A stretch of DNA of 64,000 nt from Vibrio europaeus. GTDB taxonomy: Bacteria; Pseudomonadota; Gammaproteobacteria; Enterobacterales; Vibrionaceae. The position numbers and the translations under genes are program-made. Below the pieces are notes generated by a model. It did no database searches and was not told where the DNA came from. It saw only the letters and a list, made by a program, of their open reading frames with translations. The stretch covers positions 248,001 through 312,000 of the forward strand of contig NZ_LUAX01000008.1 of assembly GCF_001695575.1 (NCBI RefSeq). Reading direction: 5' to 3'. This document shows positions 41,001 through 49,538 of this stretch, piece after piece (the first letter of the stretch is position 1; every line of letters begins with the position of its first letter).

Positions 41001-43777
41001 AACACACGATCATCGAGGCACTGAAAAAGGGCCAAGGACAAGTCATTCCCTACGCGACTCCCGCCGACACACGGCGCTTTTTATCTGAGCAAACGCATCT
41101 GACCCAAGGCCAATGTGACGGTGTCACATTAATAGCCACCACAGAAGATCGCTTTATTGCCATCCAAGGTTTAGCAGGAACAGGGAAATCCACCATGCTA
41201 GAAACGGGCATGCCTCTCGTCAAGCAAGCGCTGAGTGCGGGCACCACCTCACCGAACCAGATCATCGGTCTTGCACCAACCCACGCCGCCGTCTCCGAAC
41301 TCAAACAAAAAGGCATCGAAGCCCAAACCCTGGAAAGCCTTCTGTCTGATGTACGCCGAGGGGCCATCGAGCCTCAGCAGTACAGCAATGCTCTTTTCCT
41401 CCTAGATGAAAGTTCCATGGTCAGCAACCGACAAGCGAAAGAATTTGTGGATATCGTCACCAGAGCCGACGCAAAAGCCGTCTTCTTGGGGGATAAAGAG
41501 CAGCTTCAACCCCTGTCTGCGGGCAAGCCATTTGAGCTTGCCATTTCTCAAAGCGCCCTCAAAGTGGCCTTTATGACCGATATCGTTAGGCAGCAGCAGG
41601 CGGTGCTTCAGGGCGCGGTCCATAACATCATCGACAAGCAACCAGAAAGCTCCTTAGACAAACTGGCACAACAGGCCACACAAGAAGAAGGCACGCACAG
41701 AAGTGAACATGTGGTTTCGACACTCAACGAAGACGCCAAAGATCAGGTCAAAGCCCAAGAAGAAGCGACGCAAATGCTACCGGGGTGTGTTGCTCGAGAC
41801 TATCTCGCTCGAACCCCTGAAACGCGTAACAACACACTCATCATTGCTTACACCAACATCGAGCGCGATCAGATTGCTTACCAAATCAGAACGGGATTGA
41901 TCAAAGAGAGAACCTTAGGTTCAGAAAACATTGGCGTCCTTCGCATTCGTCAAACCGGGGCTTCGAAAGCAGAGCTCTCGACGATGTTGCCCTATCAAAA
42001 AGGACTCGCCGTTTCTACCAAACCAGGAAATTACGCGACGATAGAATCCGTTGATAAGGAAAACGGCGTCGTGATGTTACGCGACCCACAAACGAACCAA
42101 TTGAGCCCTTTTCTGCCGCGCCACCGTTCACACCAGTTTACCAACGTGTTGGCGGTCAGCGTTCAACCCATCTCCGTCGGAGAAAGGATACTGACTCGAT
42201 TCACGGACAAGAAGAGAGGAATTGTGGCCAACCAGACCTACACCGTCATCACGGCATCCAACGGTTTGATAGAGGCACTGAATGTGGAAGGGCAACGATT
42301 GTGTCTCGACCCAAAGTCGTTAAGCGATGGCCACTGGGACTACGCTTACACAAAAACCGCCGATATGGCACAGGGCTCAACGTATCTCCACGTGATAGCT
42401 GTAGTAAAAGGGAAAGGCGCGCTCACCGACAATCGCCGCGCAGGTATCGACCAAACTAGGGCGAGTCAACATATCAGAATCTATTCCGACCACCCCAAAG
42501 CGATGCTGAAACAATGGATCAACCAAGACACCAACAAAGCGAGTGCGCTGGAAACCCAGCAAGGGAAAACACCTATTATCATGCAATACTTCAACGACGC
42601 CCCACTCCCCAAGGAGAATCCCAAATACCACGATATCAACGGTGAATTTGATGCACGTTGCTTCTCTGAACACATCAAAGAAACCCTACCTAAATTTACC
42701 GAATCTCTGGCGATGCACTTGCTTGGCACACCGAGTAAGAGCCAGTCCAATAAGCATACAATGGTATTCGGGCAAGGTAGAGAAACGACTGAGATACAAT
42801 TAACCGGGGAGTTTAGGGGGCATTTCAAAGATAACGTGACTGGCGAGCAAGGCACTTTAATCAATTTATTGATGAGTAGAGAGGCCATAAACTATAAGGC
42901 GGCTTTGTACCACGCCGACAAGCTCATAAACGACAAGGACAAATGTGGCCTCAGCGAGAACCCTGCGCACGACCAATTAACCCAATCCTTGACGGACAGA
43001 ACGGCAAAATTTATTGGTTATGCGAAAGAATACTGGAACCAGTCGATACCCCTAAAAGGCACGCCTGCGGAAATACTTTTAAATTCGAAGGATTTCAACA
43101 CGGAAGGAAAAAGAAATATTCGGTTTCATCCCGCCGTCTATTCATCTGAAACCCAGTCAACCTACCCTGCTATGCTGACCCATATTCACGATAGAAAAAA
43201 GCGCACGCAAGGAATAGAAATTACCTATCTACAAAGCGATGGTGATCTTGCAGACTTAAGCGTCATTTCTCGAACGCTTGGTTGTAAGTCGGGTAACTAC
43301 ACTGAATTTCACCATGGTAAGGAGGCGAACACGAGCATTATTACGAATACGCTTTATGAGGCATTCAATATCCAGAAAGCAACCAACGGCGAGTTTGATA
43401 TTTATATAGTCAATAACCCAAAAGACATCGTCAAAATGCCTGATGAGGAACTGAGGCAACGGGTGATCATCGCACTGGAAAGTAAAGAGACTGTCTCTGG
43501 CTACCACATTGATAAAATCAAATCAGCACTCTCCAATAAGGTACTGTCATTTATCGAAGGGAAAGACATTCAAAAAGAGATGAAAAACGCAGCGTTGAAT
43601 CACCATAAAGATATCGTTAACGATGATGTCTCAGGCAGTGACCATAAGTTACCAGAAGAGCGTTCTAAAGAGGTATACCGATTAAAAGAACGCTTTGAGA
43701 CTCTTAACCACAACCCATATGAGCTACCACAAAAAGGAGAGATTGATAAAGATTTCACCTTAGATAGAGGGCGATAA
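38051..43777 (+). CDS. traI: Conjugative relaxase-helicase TraI with C-terminal primase-like module
   Basis: A 1908-aa MobF-type protein that nicks oriT, stays on the 5' end and unwinds the strand. Relaxase domain 1-300: Tyr16/Tyr17 in NAEYYLNEE, three-His motif HHKTSREDDPQLHTHALA. A degenerate RecD-like region occupies about 400-900. The active helicase has Walker A QGLAGTGKST near 1040, then FLLDESSM and FLGDKEQLQP. Residues about 1555-1860 are unlike F TraI: IQLTGEFRGHFKDNVTGEQG..., YWNQSIPLKGTPAEILLNSK and RNIRFHPAVYSSE...YPAMLTHI follow the plan of DUF7146/Toprim primases. AAGGA precedes ATG. It may prime or process the transferred strand in the recipient. Confidence 0.92.
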   Translation: MLSITALSNPKKNAEYYLNEEKHHDLPNLSLEKGNEDNYYLKENSDNRNTQWLGAIARHSGMEGQEINQTTLEKALQGHWGEETVHGKRDKHRPGFDITFSAPKSASLLALVGGDERLLNAHHQAVKFALSELEKDVAQVKGTDEQGKQTFENTGQMLFAAVHHKTSREDDPQLHTHALAANMTRDDEGKLRALASCLRQKDGVINGSSERLYASQKYYGMLYQSQYAKLAEQAGYTIRGTGNGQFEITAVPDNVLTLFSKRQQQIEEKAQELEFNSLATRDLIAKNTRKPKSYASGSSLHHKWQQEIKATDFDIHNVVAQAKAGGPMAKVQVTKGAHLHATLDRTVNHLVLYQSAFSLETAIEKAVSEFSIGGEGNAIDLKAAAEEKIAKGEWVSLDKKGQYTTQAMIETETRLLTATEGRSQHMRIHPNQTALDDLNLSKKSTQKIQNILASTKQFQVVNVFGPTESIASHLQHVGTQSQKRVHLVSSNSADRKRGEKNVIAQNHRVSDWVRNYFNSTQHHHLQAFLSGDTPFTNKDVILIDNAHKLSATDLLAITKQAKKSNTKMVFLNRTSARQGFKSHSAMTLYSKGNVKITQWVNHRRTSTHVQLHKQDALLIAKHYAALSDKSHTQVLATSQKEITTLTHEIRHTLQNQGQLARSEISVETQTPVSLNDAQREVVAHYRTGMTVKSWKDKQPSEWLISGLSRKSNTIDLMDKSTGEVKTFNVKSAVFKKLKPQLFESGTINLSVGESIVSLGRHFASGLEANTSYSVSQVKGDTLTLETPTGETLETTSKALRDSPIQYGYVQRASQLEPDKNHVMISGKSYVFTSTLINEISQNGQALDIYTDNKVKTEQAMQKMEHRPSAITRVLESRATNDRFVTRHTAVGIQRDVCSALAERTVELPVIERAVSFAIHHISEREAGFTQKQLVEEAVRFAFEEAGQAVTKEEVAQLLNEKSDLLSAEYQDGTRWTTQAAIETEHTIIEALKKGQGQVIPYATPADTRRFLSEQTHLTQGQCDGVTLIATTEDRFIAIQGLAGTGKSTMLETGMPLVKQALSAGTTSPNQIIGLAPTHAAVSELKQKGIEAQTLESLLSDVRRGAIEPQQYSNALFLLDESSMVSNRQAKEFVDIVTRADAKAVFLGDKEQLQPLSAGKPFELAISQSALKVAFMTDIVRQQQAVLQGAVHNIIDKQPESSLDKLAQQATQEEGTHRSEHVVSTLNEDAKDQVKAQEEATQMLPGCVARDYLARTPETRNNTLIIAYTNIERDQIAYQIRTGLIKERTLGSENIGVLRIRQTGASKAELSTMLPYQKGLAVSTKPGNYATIESVDKENGVVMLRDPQTNQLSPFLPRHRSHQFTNVLAVSVQPISVGERILTRFTDKKRGIVANQTYTVITASNGLIEALNVEGQRLCLDPKSLSDGHWDYAYTKTADMAQGSTYLHVIAVVKGKGALTDNRRAGIDQTRASQHIRIYSDHPKAMLKQWINQDTNKASALETQQGKTPIIMQYFNDAPLPKENPKYHDINGEFDARCFSEHIKETLPKFTESLAMHLLGTPSKSQSNKHTMVFGQGRETTEIQLTGEFRGHFKDNVTGEQGTLINLLMSREAINYKAALYHADKLINDKDKCGLSENPAHDQLTQSLTDRTAKFIGYAKEYWNQSIPLKGTPAEILLNSKDFNTEGKRNIRFHPAVYSSETQSTYPAMLTHIHDRKKRTQGIEITYLQSDGDLADLSVISRTLGCKSGNYTEFHHGKEANTSIITNTLYEAFNIQKATNGEFDIYIVNNPKDIVKMPDEELRQRVIIALESKETVSGYHIDKIKSALSNKVLSFIEGKDIQKEMKNAALNHHKDIVNDDVSGSDHKLPEERSKEVYRLKERFETLNHNPYELPQKGEIDKDFTLDRGR

Positions 43778-43803
43778 AAAGAGAGCTTCAGCTCCCTTTT
43801 TTA
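43776..43803. terminator. Bidirectional terminator between traI and the TraM-like gene
   Basis: AAAAA-GAGAGC-TTCA-GCTCCC-TTTTTT: a 6-bp stem with one mismatch, with an A tract before and a T tract after it, placed exactly between two convergent stop codons. Confidence 0.8.
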
Positions 43804-44142
43804 TTTCGCTAACCATTCTTTGACCCTTTCCACCACACCATCAACGATTCCCCGCCTCGTTTCCGCAGCTTCCACTTCCACCTGTTTCATTTTATCCCTA
43901 TCGTAAGTTTGGCCATGAACCATATTAATCACCGCCCCACTCTTTTTCGTCTGAATATAGATTTCTTCAAGCAGTTGCCTGTTGGTGACGCCCTCATCAT
44001 CGTTCTCCAAGATACGCAAAGCGAGGTCAAACAAGTTTCGCCCCGCCTCTGCATTGCTCGTGATCTGTTCTTTCTTCATGTACGCGTAAAAGCGTTGTTC
44101 GAGATCCTTAAGCGGAACTTGAATGACATTGGGACGACCCAT
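43801..44142 (-). CDS. Putative relaxosome accessory protein, TraM-like
   Basis: A 113-aa protein. The N-terminus (RPNVIQVPLKDLEQRFYAYMKKE...NLFDLALRIL) has the strand-helix-helix shape of a ribbon-helix-helix domain. The second half (NRQLLEEIYIQTKKSGAVINMVHG ... GIVDGVVERVKEWLAK) resembles, in spacing and key residues, the tetramerisation region of F TraM (LLLECVVKTQSSVAKILG). TraM binds oriT, links it to TraD and represses itself. Directly upstream lie six TGTACTAA-type boxes. Another RHH-type regulator or partition protein is the main alternative. Confidence 0.7.
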   Translation of the reverse strand: MGRPNVIQVPLKDLEQRFYAYMKKEQITSNAEAGRNLFDLALRILENDDEGVTNRQLLEEIYIQTKKSGAVINMVHGQTYDRDKMKQVEVEAAETRRGIVDGVVERVKEWLAK

Positions 44143-44420
44143 GAGTGTCTACTCCTGTATCAACTCGATGTACTAAAAATGTACTAAATCGCATGTCCTC
44201 TCCCTCAACGAGAGAAACACTGAGTGTACTAATGTCTATTACACAATTGGCGCCAATACAACCAAGTGGATATAAAACAATGCTGTAAGTGTACTAATTT
44301 TTTATTAGGAAACGTCCTAAAATACAGAACATCAACGTCTAGCCCTTGATACGCAAAGAATTAGTACGAAACCAGTACATGTACAGTACAAGTGTACTAA
44401 GAATAAAACTTAGAATGAAT
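44143..44420. other. Candidate oriT / TraM-like binding region with TGTACTAA boxes
   Basis: TGTACTAA occurs at 44169, 44180, 44225, 44290 and 44393, and an inverted TTAGTAC at 44361; GTACATGTAC (44375-44384) is a perfect palindrome and TTAGGA-AACG-TCCTAA (44305-44320) a short inverted repeat. The field starts 26 bp upstream of the TraM-like start codon. It fits both an autoregulatory operator array and an oriT. A nic site could not be fixed. Confidence 0.65.
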
Positions 44421-44830
44421 GCTGATTTTAATAATTCGAAAATCGATAAATCCAAGCATTGAAGGATCTTAAGTAACTGATATTTAGAAATTTCCTCATA
44501 CTTGAACACCATTTACATGACGAAGTCATTTAGCGTGGTGTGTAGTGAAGATTTAGAAATACAGTGGCGTTTTTCTAGAATATTTTCCTATCAGTTTTTG
44601 TTTTCGCTAAGAGTCTAAATTATCGTTGAAAAATGCCCCTATTGAAGGGGCTAGGGGTGTTGACTTGACCGCGCAGTTTTTCGTATTCAGAGGCACTTTC
44701 ACTCCTAAGTTGCACGCTAAAATGACGAAATGAAACACATGACAAAGTCGCTCAATAGTTACGCTGCGGGTCGTCTCAGTTCCAGCCATTTCTGGACAGA
44801 AGTGTGTTAGGGAAACACGTGGATGAGCGA
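44421..44830. other. AT-rich region after the box field, no gene
   Basis: A leftward 60-codon frame (44607-44789) has neither a ribosome site nor a family signature. The stretch could contain the rest of oriT, or the junction between the conjugative element and its neighbour. Confidence 0.4.
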
Positions 44831-45030
44831 CTATTCATACTCAGTAAGTGCTCTCTGAAGCTCATCAATAATCAACTGTGCAGCCATAGATAAACTTCTG
44901 TTTGGGCGCAGAACTGATACCCTTGCATCTAACGGTAGAACTAGGCTTCTCACTGGAGAATTTGGTTGCCGTGATGGACGAGTATCGAGCGTGATCAACA
45001 TGTCACATACCGCTAAAGTTTTCTCTGCTT
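44831..45030 (-). pseudogene. C-terminal remnant of a LysR-type regulator
   Basis: Read leftward, the end of an open frame gives LVLPLDARVSVLRPNRSLSMAAQLIIDELQRAL, which follows the wording of the C-terminal end of LysR effector-binding domains. No N-terminal HTH or rest of the domain is found upstream, where the sequence turns Cys/Arg-rich and unlike protein. It is therefore a decayed end piece; the right boundary is approximate. Confidence 0.5.
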
Positions 45031-45395
45031 GGCGAGTACGTCTCGAGTACTTCACCCTACCTGAGACTCCGGTCCTCCCAACGCCGCACGGTGCAGAGTG
45101 GCAGTCAGACCTTTCAGCGGTTGCGGAGCAGAGTGGATCGCACACCCCAAGTGCGTGTAGCTAAGACATGTACGCTACCTGTCACTTCATTGTCAATGAT
45201 AAGCACGGCAGTCTAGTGCAAAGCGCCTCGACCCAAAACACGAGGTGAAAGCATCCGGCCCCACGAGTGTTGCCACTAGCAACGATAAACTGGTGTGCTC
45301 GGTTTTAGCGGCGAGAAAGAACTCAGCCGCGACCGAAATCCAGTAACCAACAACGTTAGAATGATTAATGTTTTCTGCGTCGCCCGTACATATGC
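45031..45395. other. Stretch without a supported gene
   Basis: No reading frame here has a family signature or a good ribosome site; a 68-codon leftward frame at 45193-45399 looks random. It probably contains decayed coding DNA between the LysR remnant and catB. There is no attC site after the acetyltransferase gene. Confidence 0.45.
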
Positions 45396-46058
45396 TCACC
45401 CTCTCACGTTTTCTAAATAGTAACGTTCAAGTTCGTCGATACGTCCGCTACACAGCCACTTCATTGCGCCTTGGATATGCTCTAAAGGCCAATCCCACCA
45501 TCTGAGCTCCAACAAAAGCGTTACTGTTTCCTCATCAAACCGCTGCTTGATAACAATATTGTTACCCACAACAACGGTATAGGCATCTACGCTTTTTGAA
45601 ATCACGGCTCTCGCCCCTATCACAGCACCATCGCCAATTTTGACGCCTGGCATAATCATCGCTTCACTGCCAATCCAAACATCATTGCCAACAACAGTAT
45701 CCCCGGCTCTTAGAAAACCGTTTTTGACGTCTTGTCCAAACACGTCTTCTGAAAATGGAAATGTTGATACCCAGTCTAATCGATGACCTTGATTTCCCGC
45801 CATCATAAACGTTGCACCAGAAGCGATTGAGCAAAATTTACCAATGTGTAAGCGATCAACCTTACCAAATTGGCCACGGTGCCATTCGTCTTGAGTAGAA
45901 GCATCACCTAACAAGTACCGTACGGCCTGATCTTCAAAAGATTTTGAATGATAAAAACCGGAATAGTAGCTAAAGTCACCGACCTCGATATTCGGATTCT
46001 TTACGTGTTCTTTTAGATTCTGGCTCTCTAGCCAATTTTGAAAAGTCCTCATTGCCAT
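45396..46058 (-). CDS. CatB-type xenobiotic (chloramphenicol) acetyltransferase
   Basis: A 220-aa left-handed beta-helix acetyltransferase. Hexapeptide repeats (IGKFCSIASGATFMMAG, VVGNDVWIGSEAMIMPGVKIGDGAVIGARAVI) and the catalytic His92 in NQGHRLDW, followed by VSTFPF, place it in the CatB/XAT group. These move an acetyl group from acetyl-CoA to chloramphenicol, virginiamycin or other hydroxyl acceptors as a trimer. Vibrio genomes often carry such a gene, so clinical resistance need not follow. It is divergent from a LysR gene 84 bp away, which may control it. Confidence 0.88.
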   Translation of the reverse strand: MAMRTFQNWLESQNLKEHVKNPNIEVGDFSYYSGFYHSKSFEDQAVRYLLGDASTQDEWHRGQFGKVDRLHIGKFCSIASGATFMMAGNQGHRLDWVSTFPFSEDVFGQDVKNGFLRAGDTVVGNDVWIGSEAMIMPGVKIGDGAVIGARAVISKSVDAYTVVVGNNIVIKQRFDEETVTLLLELRWWDWPLEHIQGAMKWLCSGRIDELERYYLENVRG

Positions 46059-46141
46059 GCTCTCTCTGCTGCTTGTTGCCGAGAGTGTAAATAACCCCTA
46101 TTATTTCCTGTAGTGTGAAATTAAAAACTCAGAATTACCAT

Positions 46142-47101
46142 ATGGAAATAAAATGGCTTCCCTACCTCCCCATTTACGTTGCACTTTGTGAAGAAAAAAG
46201 CATTGCTGGCGCAGCAAGGAGACTGAGTTGCTCCAATGCGCACGTGAGTAGACAATTACGGCAATTAGAGGCGCTGCTGTCAGTCCAACTTATTCATCGA
46301 ACCACTCGGCAGTTCAACCTGACTTACGATGGAGTGGAGTTCTATAAGCAGGCGAAACACTTGCTTGAAAGCGCGGAAGTGATCAACGAAAAGCTATGCC
46401 TCAGTGAAAACGCTGCTGGGAAACTGCGTGTCGCCGCCTCAGCGTCGTTTGGGTCACTGCTCTTAACGGAACCCTTGGTCGAGTTTTATCGAACTTACCC
46501 AGACATCAAGATCGAAGTCATTTTCACCGAAACGCCGTTTGACCTCATCGAAGCGGGCTTCGATGTGGCGTTTTTTCTGACGGACACTCCACCGGAGGGT
46601 TACGTTGGGCATCGCCTTGGCTCACTTGATTGCAAGCCGTATGCCCATCAGCAGTACGTGAAACAACATGGTCAAATAACGCACCCCAACGAACTGCACA
46701 CACTTACCCATATCCTGTACAAAAACACTGACCTAACGTTAGATCACTGGACGTTTCACCATGCTACTGGCAATGAAAAGGCCGACATCAAACTTACTGG
46801 TGGGTTTAGCGTAAACTTAGTTTCATCTATGGTTGATGCTATGGTTAAGGGGTGTGGCTTGGCGATGTTGGATGAGTTTGCACTGTCAAAGTTGCCGCAG
46901 ACTGAGCGGCAACAGGTTGTACAGCTCCTTCCGGAATGGCAAACGAGCGCGATCTTACCCTTGTATATCCTCTACCCAAAACGCCAGCATTTACCAAAAC
47001 GTACACGTTTGTTCGTGGAGTTTTTTCGTAATTCCCTTGAGCACATTTTGCCGCAAGCGCAAAAGAAGAAAGACGCCCAAAGTAGAGAGCGCCTTTCATA
47101 A
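46142..47101 (+). CDS. LysR-family transcriptional regulator
   Basis: A 319-aa protein. Winged HTH at the N-terminus (LPIYVALCEEKSIAGAARRLSCSNAHVSRQLRQLEALLSVQL) and a LysR substrate domain after residue 90 (GKLRVAASASFGSLLL). ATG 46142 gives the usual N-terminus; ATG 46115 in phase would add nine residues. The effector is unknown. It stands divergent from catB-like DNA. Confidence 0.88.
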   Translation: MEIKWLPYLPIYVALCEEKSIAGAARRLSCSNAHVSRQLRQLEALLSVQLIHRTTRQFNLTYDGVEFYKQAKHLLESAEVINEKLCLSENAAGKLRVAASASFGSLLLTEPLVEFYRTYPDIKIEVIFTETPFDLIEAGFDVAFFLTDTPPEGYVGHRLGSLDCKPYAHQQYVKQHGQITHPNELHTLTHILYKNTDLTLDHWTFHHATGNEKADIKLTGGFSVNLVSSMVDAMVKGCGLAMLDEFALSKLPQTERQQVVQLLPEWQTSAILPLYILYPKRQHLPKRTRLFVEFFRNSLEHILPQAQKKKDAQSRERLS

Positions 47102-47159
47102 CAAATCAATGGTTGGACTTTGATAATCTCTCGATGCGAATAGCGTTATATCGTTTGTC

Positions 47160-48437
47160 TCACACAGCCACTTGTAATGAAGAAAGCTGCTGCCTCACCA
47201 GGGCTTTAAACTGTTCGAGGTCATTGGCATTTAAGACTGAATCAGACGCTGCAATGCCAAGCCCGACTCTGTCGCCATAGGGCACCAATGTCAATATCAA
47301 GCCATAGTGCCCCTGAAGTGGGAAGTTAAATCCCCCCGCTTTAACCAGCTGAGTACCACTAAATGTCAGCGCCTCGTTATCGTTACGATTATAGTGACCA
47401 AAATTTGAAATATAGCAGTTAGATTTGGTGCTAATTAGACGAAACCCCTCCATCAATTGTTGGGGCGAAGCTTGAGCAAAACCACGGGCAAAGCTGGCAT
47501 ATGACAGTAACATGCGCTGAGGTGCCATCGTCACCCGATCAATTTGTTGCTGAAAAGCCTGGCTCATCAAACGCATATCTGAATCGTCGAGTTTCACGGG
47601 GATAGCGCTCACGTAATTTCCCAGCAGTTTACTCTCTTCCTGGCGTACATTAGCAGTAACTGAAACTGAGATGCTGCCCTTAAGGGTCGAGGCCTTAAGC
47701 GCAAGTATCGATTTTGCAATTGCCGTCGAGACCAGACTATTTAGTGAGATCCCTGGCGTTCGAACAATGTGGTCAGTGTCGATCTCAAAATAGTCAAAAT
47801 TGACCGTATTTGAGTCCCCTTCGCGATAGAACAAATGCCCTGAATTCGCATCCGATAAATACGCTCTCGACTGCGATTGGTAATCCTTCAATTGCTTGTT
47901 GAACAACTCACGGTCGTTCACTTGTTGGCCAATAAACTCTTCATCTGAAATGCTCTTTATGACTAAAGGTAAATCGCTCTGCATTCCATTATAATTCGAC
48001 ACCAAAAGTTCTTTAATGAGGTAGCCCGATGGCGCATCGCAAAATACATGATTAAACAGAAGGCACAGTAAGGTACCCGACTCATCCGGTGTATCAATCT
48101 TAAGCATTATCACTGGCGCATTGCCTGATTGACCAACGATCAGATCCAGCTCGGCACCGAGCACAGCCTTTAGGGTTTCAATCGCCGATTTACGCGCCTG
48201 TCTAACAACAAACGTATTGTCGTACTGACATGGTACGTAACGATAACTCGCCTCTTCGTCCGTTAATCGATAGCAGAGTTTTGGAAGTTGCTGATACACC
48301 TTATCAAGGGCCTGTTGCAAACGTAGGCTGTCTAATTGACCTTCCCATTGCCAAAATTGCATGAAGTATTGAGGATGATTACGCTTATTGATTTCAAATT
48401 TAACTTTATCGAGAAAGTTTACGGGAATTGACTGCAT
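47160..48437 (-). CDS. Stand-alone condensation/acyltransferase-family protein
   Basis: A 425-aa protein of the CoA-dependent acyltransferase superfamily (NRPS condensation domain, PapA, WES/DGAT). The active-site motif is NHVFCDAPSG with His130 and Asp134 (HxxxD; the first His of HHxxxD is Asn). The N-terminal VNFLDKVKFEINKRNHPQYFMQFW and C-terminal NYVSAIPVKL and YISNFGHYN motifs also fit. No carrier-protein or adenylation domain is near, so it probably transfers an acyl group from CoA to an alcohol or amine. It is not in an operon; the LysR gene converges on it. Confidence 0.75.
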   Translation of the reverse strand: MQSIPVNFLDKVKFEINKRNHPQYFMQFWQWEGQLDSLRLQQALDKVYQQLPKLCYRLTDEEASYRYVPCQYDNTFVVRQARKSAIETLKAVLGAELDLIVGQSGNAPVIMLKIDTPDESGTLLCLLFNHVFCDAPSGYLIKELLVSNYNGMQSDLPLVIKSISDEEFIGQQVNDRELFNKQLKDYQSQSRAYLSDANSGHLFYREGDSNTVNFDYFEIDTDHIVRTPGISLNSLVSTAIAKSILALKASTLKGSISVSVTANVRQEESKLLGNYVSAIPVKLDDSDMRLMSQAFQQQIDRVTMAPQRMLLSYASFARGFAQASPQQLMEGFRLISTKSNCYISNFGHYNRNDNEALTFSGTQLVKAGGFNFPLQGHYGLILTLVPYGDRVGLGIAASDSVLNANDLEQFKALVRQQLSSLQVAV

Positions 48438-48629
48438 GTAACACTAGAGGGGCTAATTTCTGAATCTACCCCATTGTAACGAAAGAACGATGCACACGTG
48501 ATAGGCATTTAAGACCATTTTATGGTGACAATAGGAAGAAATGGAAAGATTTAAGATGAACGTCTCTGGTGAACTGTCTGGAGCCTCTCACTCATAGACA
48601 CTTCCGCGTCGTCGATCCTTTGATTTCCT

Positions 48630-48974
48630 ATGTCATCAATTCCACTTTTTAGGCCAGCGTTGGTCTTAATTGCCCGAAAAGACGTAATAACCAAACACGG
48701 TCTTTTTGGATTCAGGGGCAGCACAATGGACTTAGAATTGGAACTAATTGAGGGCGGATGTTATCTAGCGGTAGAAATCCGTGGAAACGAACGACGAATT
48801 CTGCGCTCTAACACTGACGCATTTATCAAATACCAAAACCTATCGCAAGCACGCGCTCATTTGGCGCACAACAATTATGCATCCATTACGCTGATCGAGC
48901 ACAACACATACGACGAAATGTGTGGAGAGTGTGTTAATCACGAAGCGACTGCCACTCGACTCGACTGGTCATAA
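48630..48974 (+). CDS. Small hypothetical protein (DUF6482-like)
   Basis: A 114-aa protein. The core MDLELELIEGGCYLAVEIRGNERRILRSNTDAF...NLSQARAHLA...ITLIEHNTYDEMCG resembles small Vibrio proteins of the DUF6482 type. Their role is unknown. ATG 48726 is an alternative start that gives the core alone; ATG 48630 has no clear ribosome site. Confidence 0.6.
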   Translation: MSSIPLFRPALVLIARKDVITKHGLFGFRGSTMDLELELIEGGCYLAVEIRGNERRILRSNTDAFIKYQNLSQARAHLAHNNYASITLIEHNTYDEMCGECVNHEATATRLDWS

Positions 48975-49289
48975 GTCCTGTATTATCAATGTAGCGCGAA
49001 TGTAAGGCTGTGAACGCTGATGAGGAGACAACCGAATGTTGCATCGCAGCTGGAAATGGTGACGCCAAGATGAATGTTCCGCCAAAGATTCAAGTGAAAC
49101 GACTTGGCTACCGCCGAAACAAATCTCAGCCAATTATCGATAGAACAAGGTTTAGCGAAGTGCCATATGACGCGACTCAACTCTGTCAGTTACTTCATAG
49201 GCAGCGCACGACAAAAATACCTGTGGTGAATCAACAACCAGACCCAAGATTATCGCTAAGAGATCATGTAAGGCTTGGTACACTCCTTA
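48975..49289. other. Stretch without a supported gene
   Basis: Open frames on both strands (for example 49010-49387 rightward) lack family marks, have a poor residue mix and overlap each other. Probably non-coding or decayed sequence. Confidence 0.45.
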
Positions 49290-49484
49290 ATGAAAGCCAC
49301 CCAAGTAGCTTGGCTATACTACCAAAAACATCCTTTAAAGAGTGGTCAGGAACAAGACGAAAATGGGTCCTTCGCAGAAACGTCTAAACCAGTAAACGTC
49401 ATCTTATCCAATGGGAAAAGGAAGCATTGTTATTGGTGGTCGATGAGCGTTAAAGGGAGCCCAATGAATGACGGAAACGGGTGA
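49290..49484 (+). CDS. Possible 64-aa protein or gene remnant
   Basis: The frame MKATQVAWLYYQKHPLKSGQ... ends in VILSNGKRKHCYWWSMSVKG and reads like folded protein (aromatic/charged balance). It has no good ribosome site and no recognised family; a TTG at 49275 would extend it by five residues. It may be the 3' end of a decayed gene. Confidence 0.35.
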   Translation: MKATQVAWLYYQKHPLKSGQEQDENGSFAETSKPVNVILSNGKRKHCYWWSMSVKGSPMNDGNG

Positions 49485-49538
49485 GGTTCGAGGGTAAAGT
49501 CGACTGAGCCTTCAGGCAATAAATTGCTACAAGCAAAT

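Noticed and set aside
44607..44789. Leftward 60-codon frame, considered as a transposase fragment
   Set aside because: No transposase motif or inverted terminal repeats could be seen.
45396..46058. catB-like gene as an integron cassette
   Set aside because: CatB genes are common cassettes, but no attC lies after its stop codon (45395 leftward).
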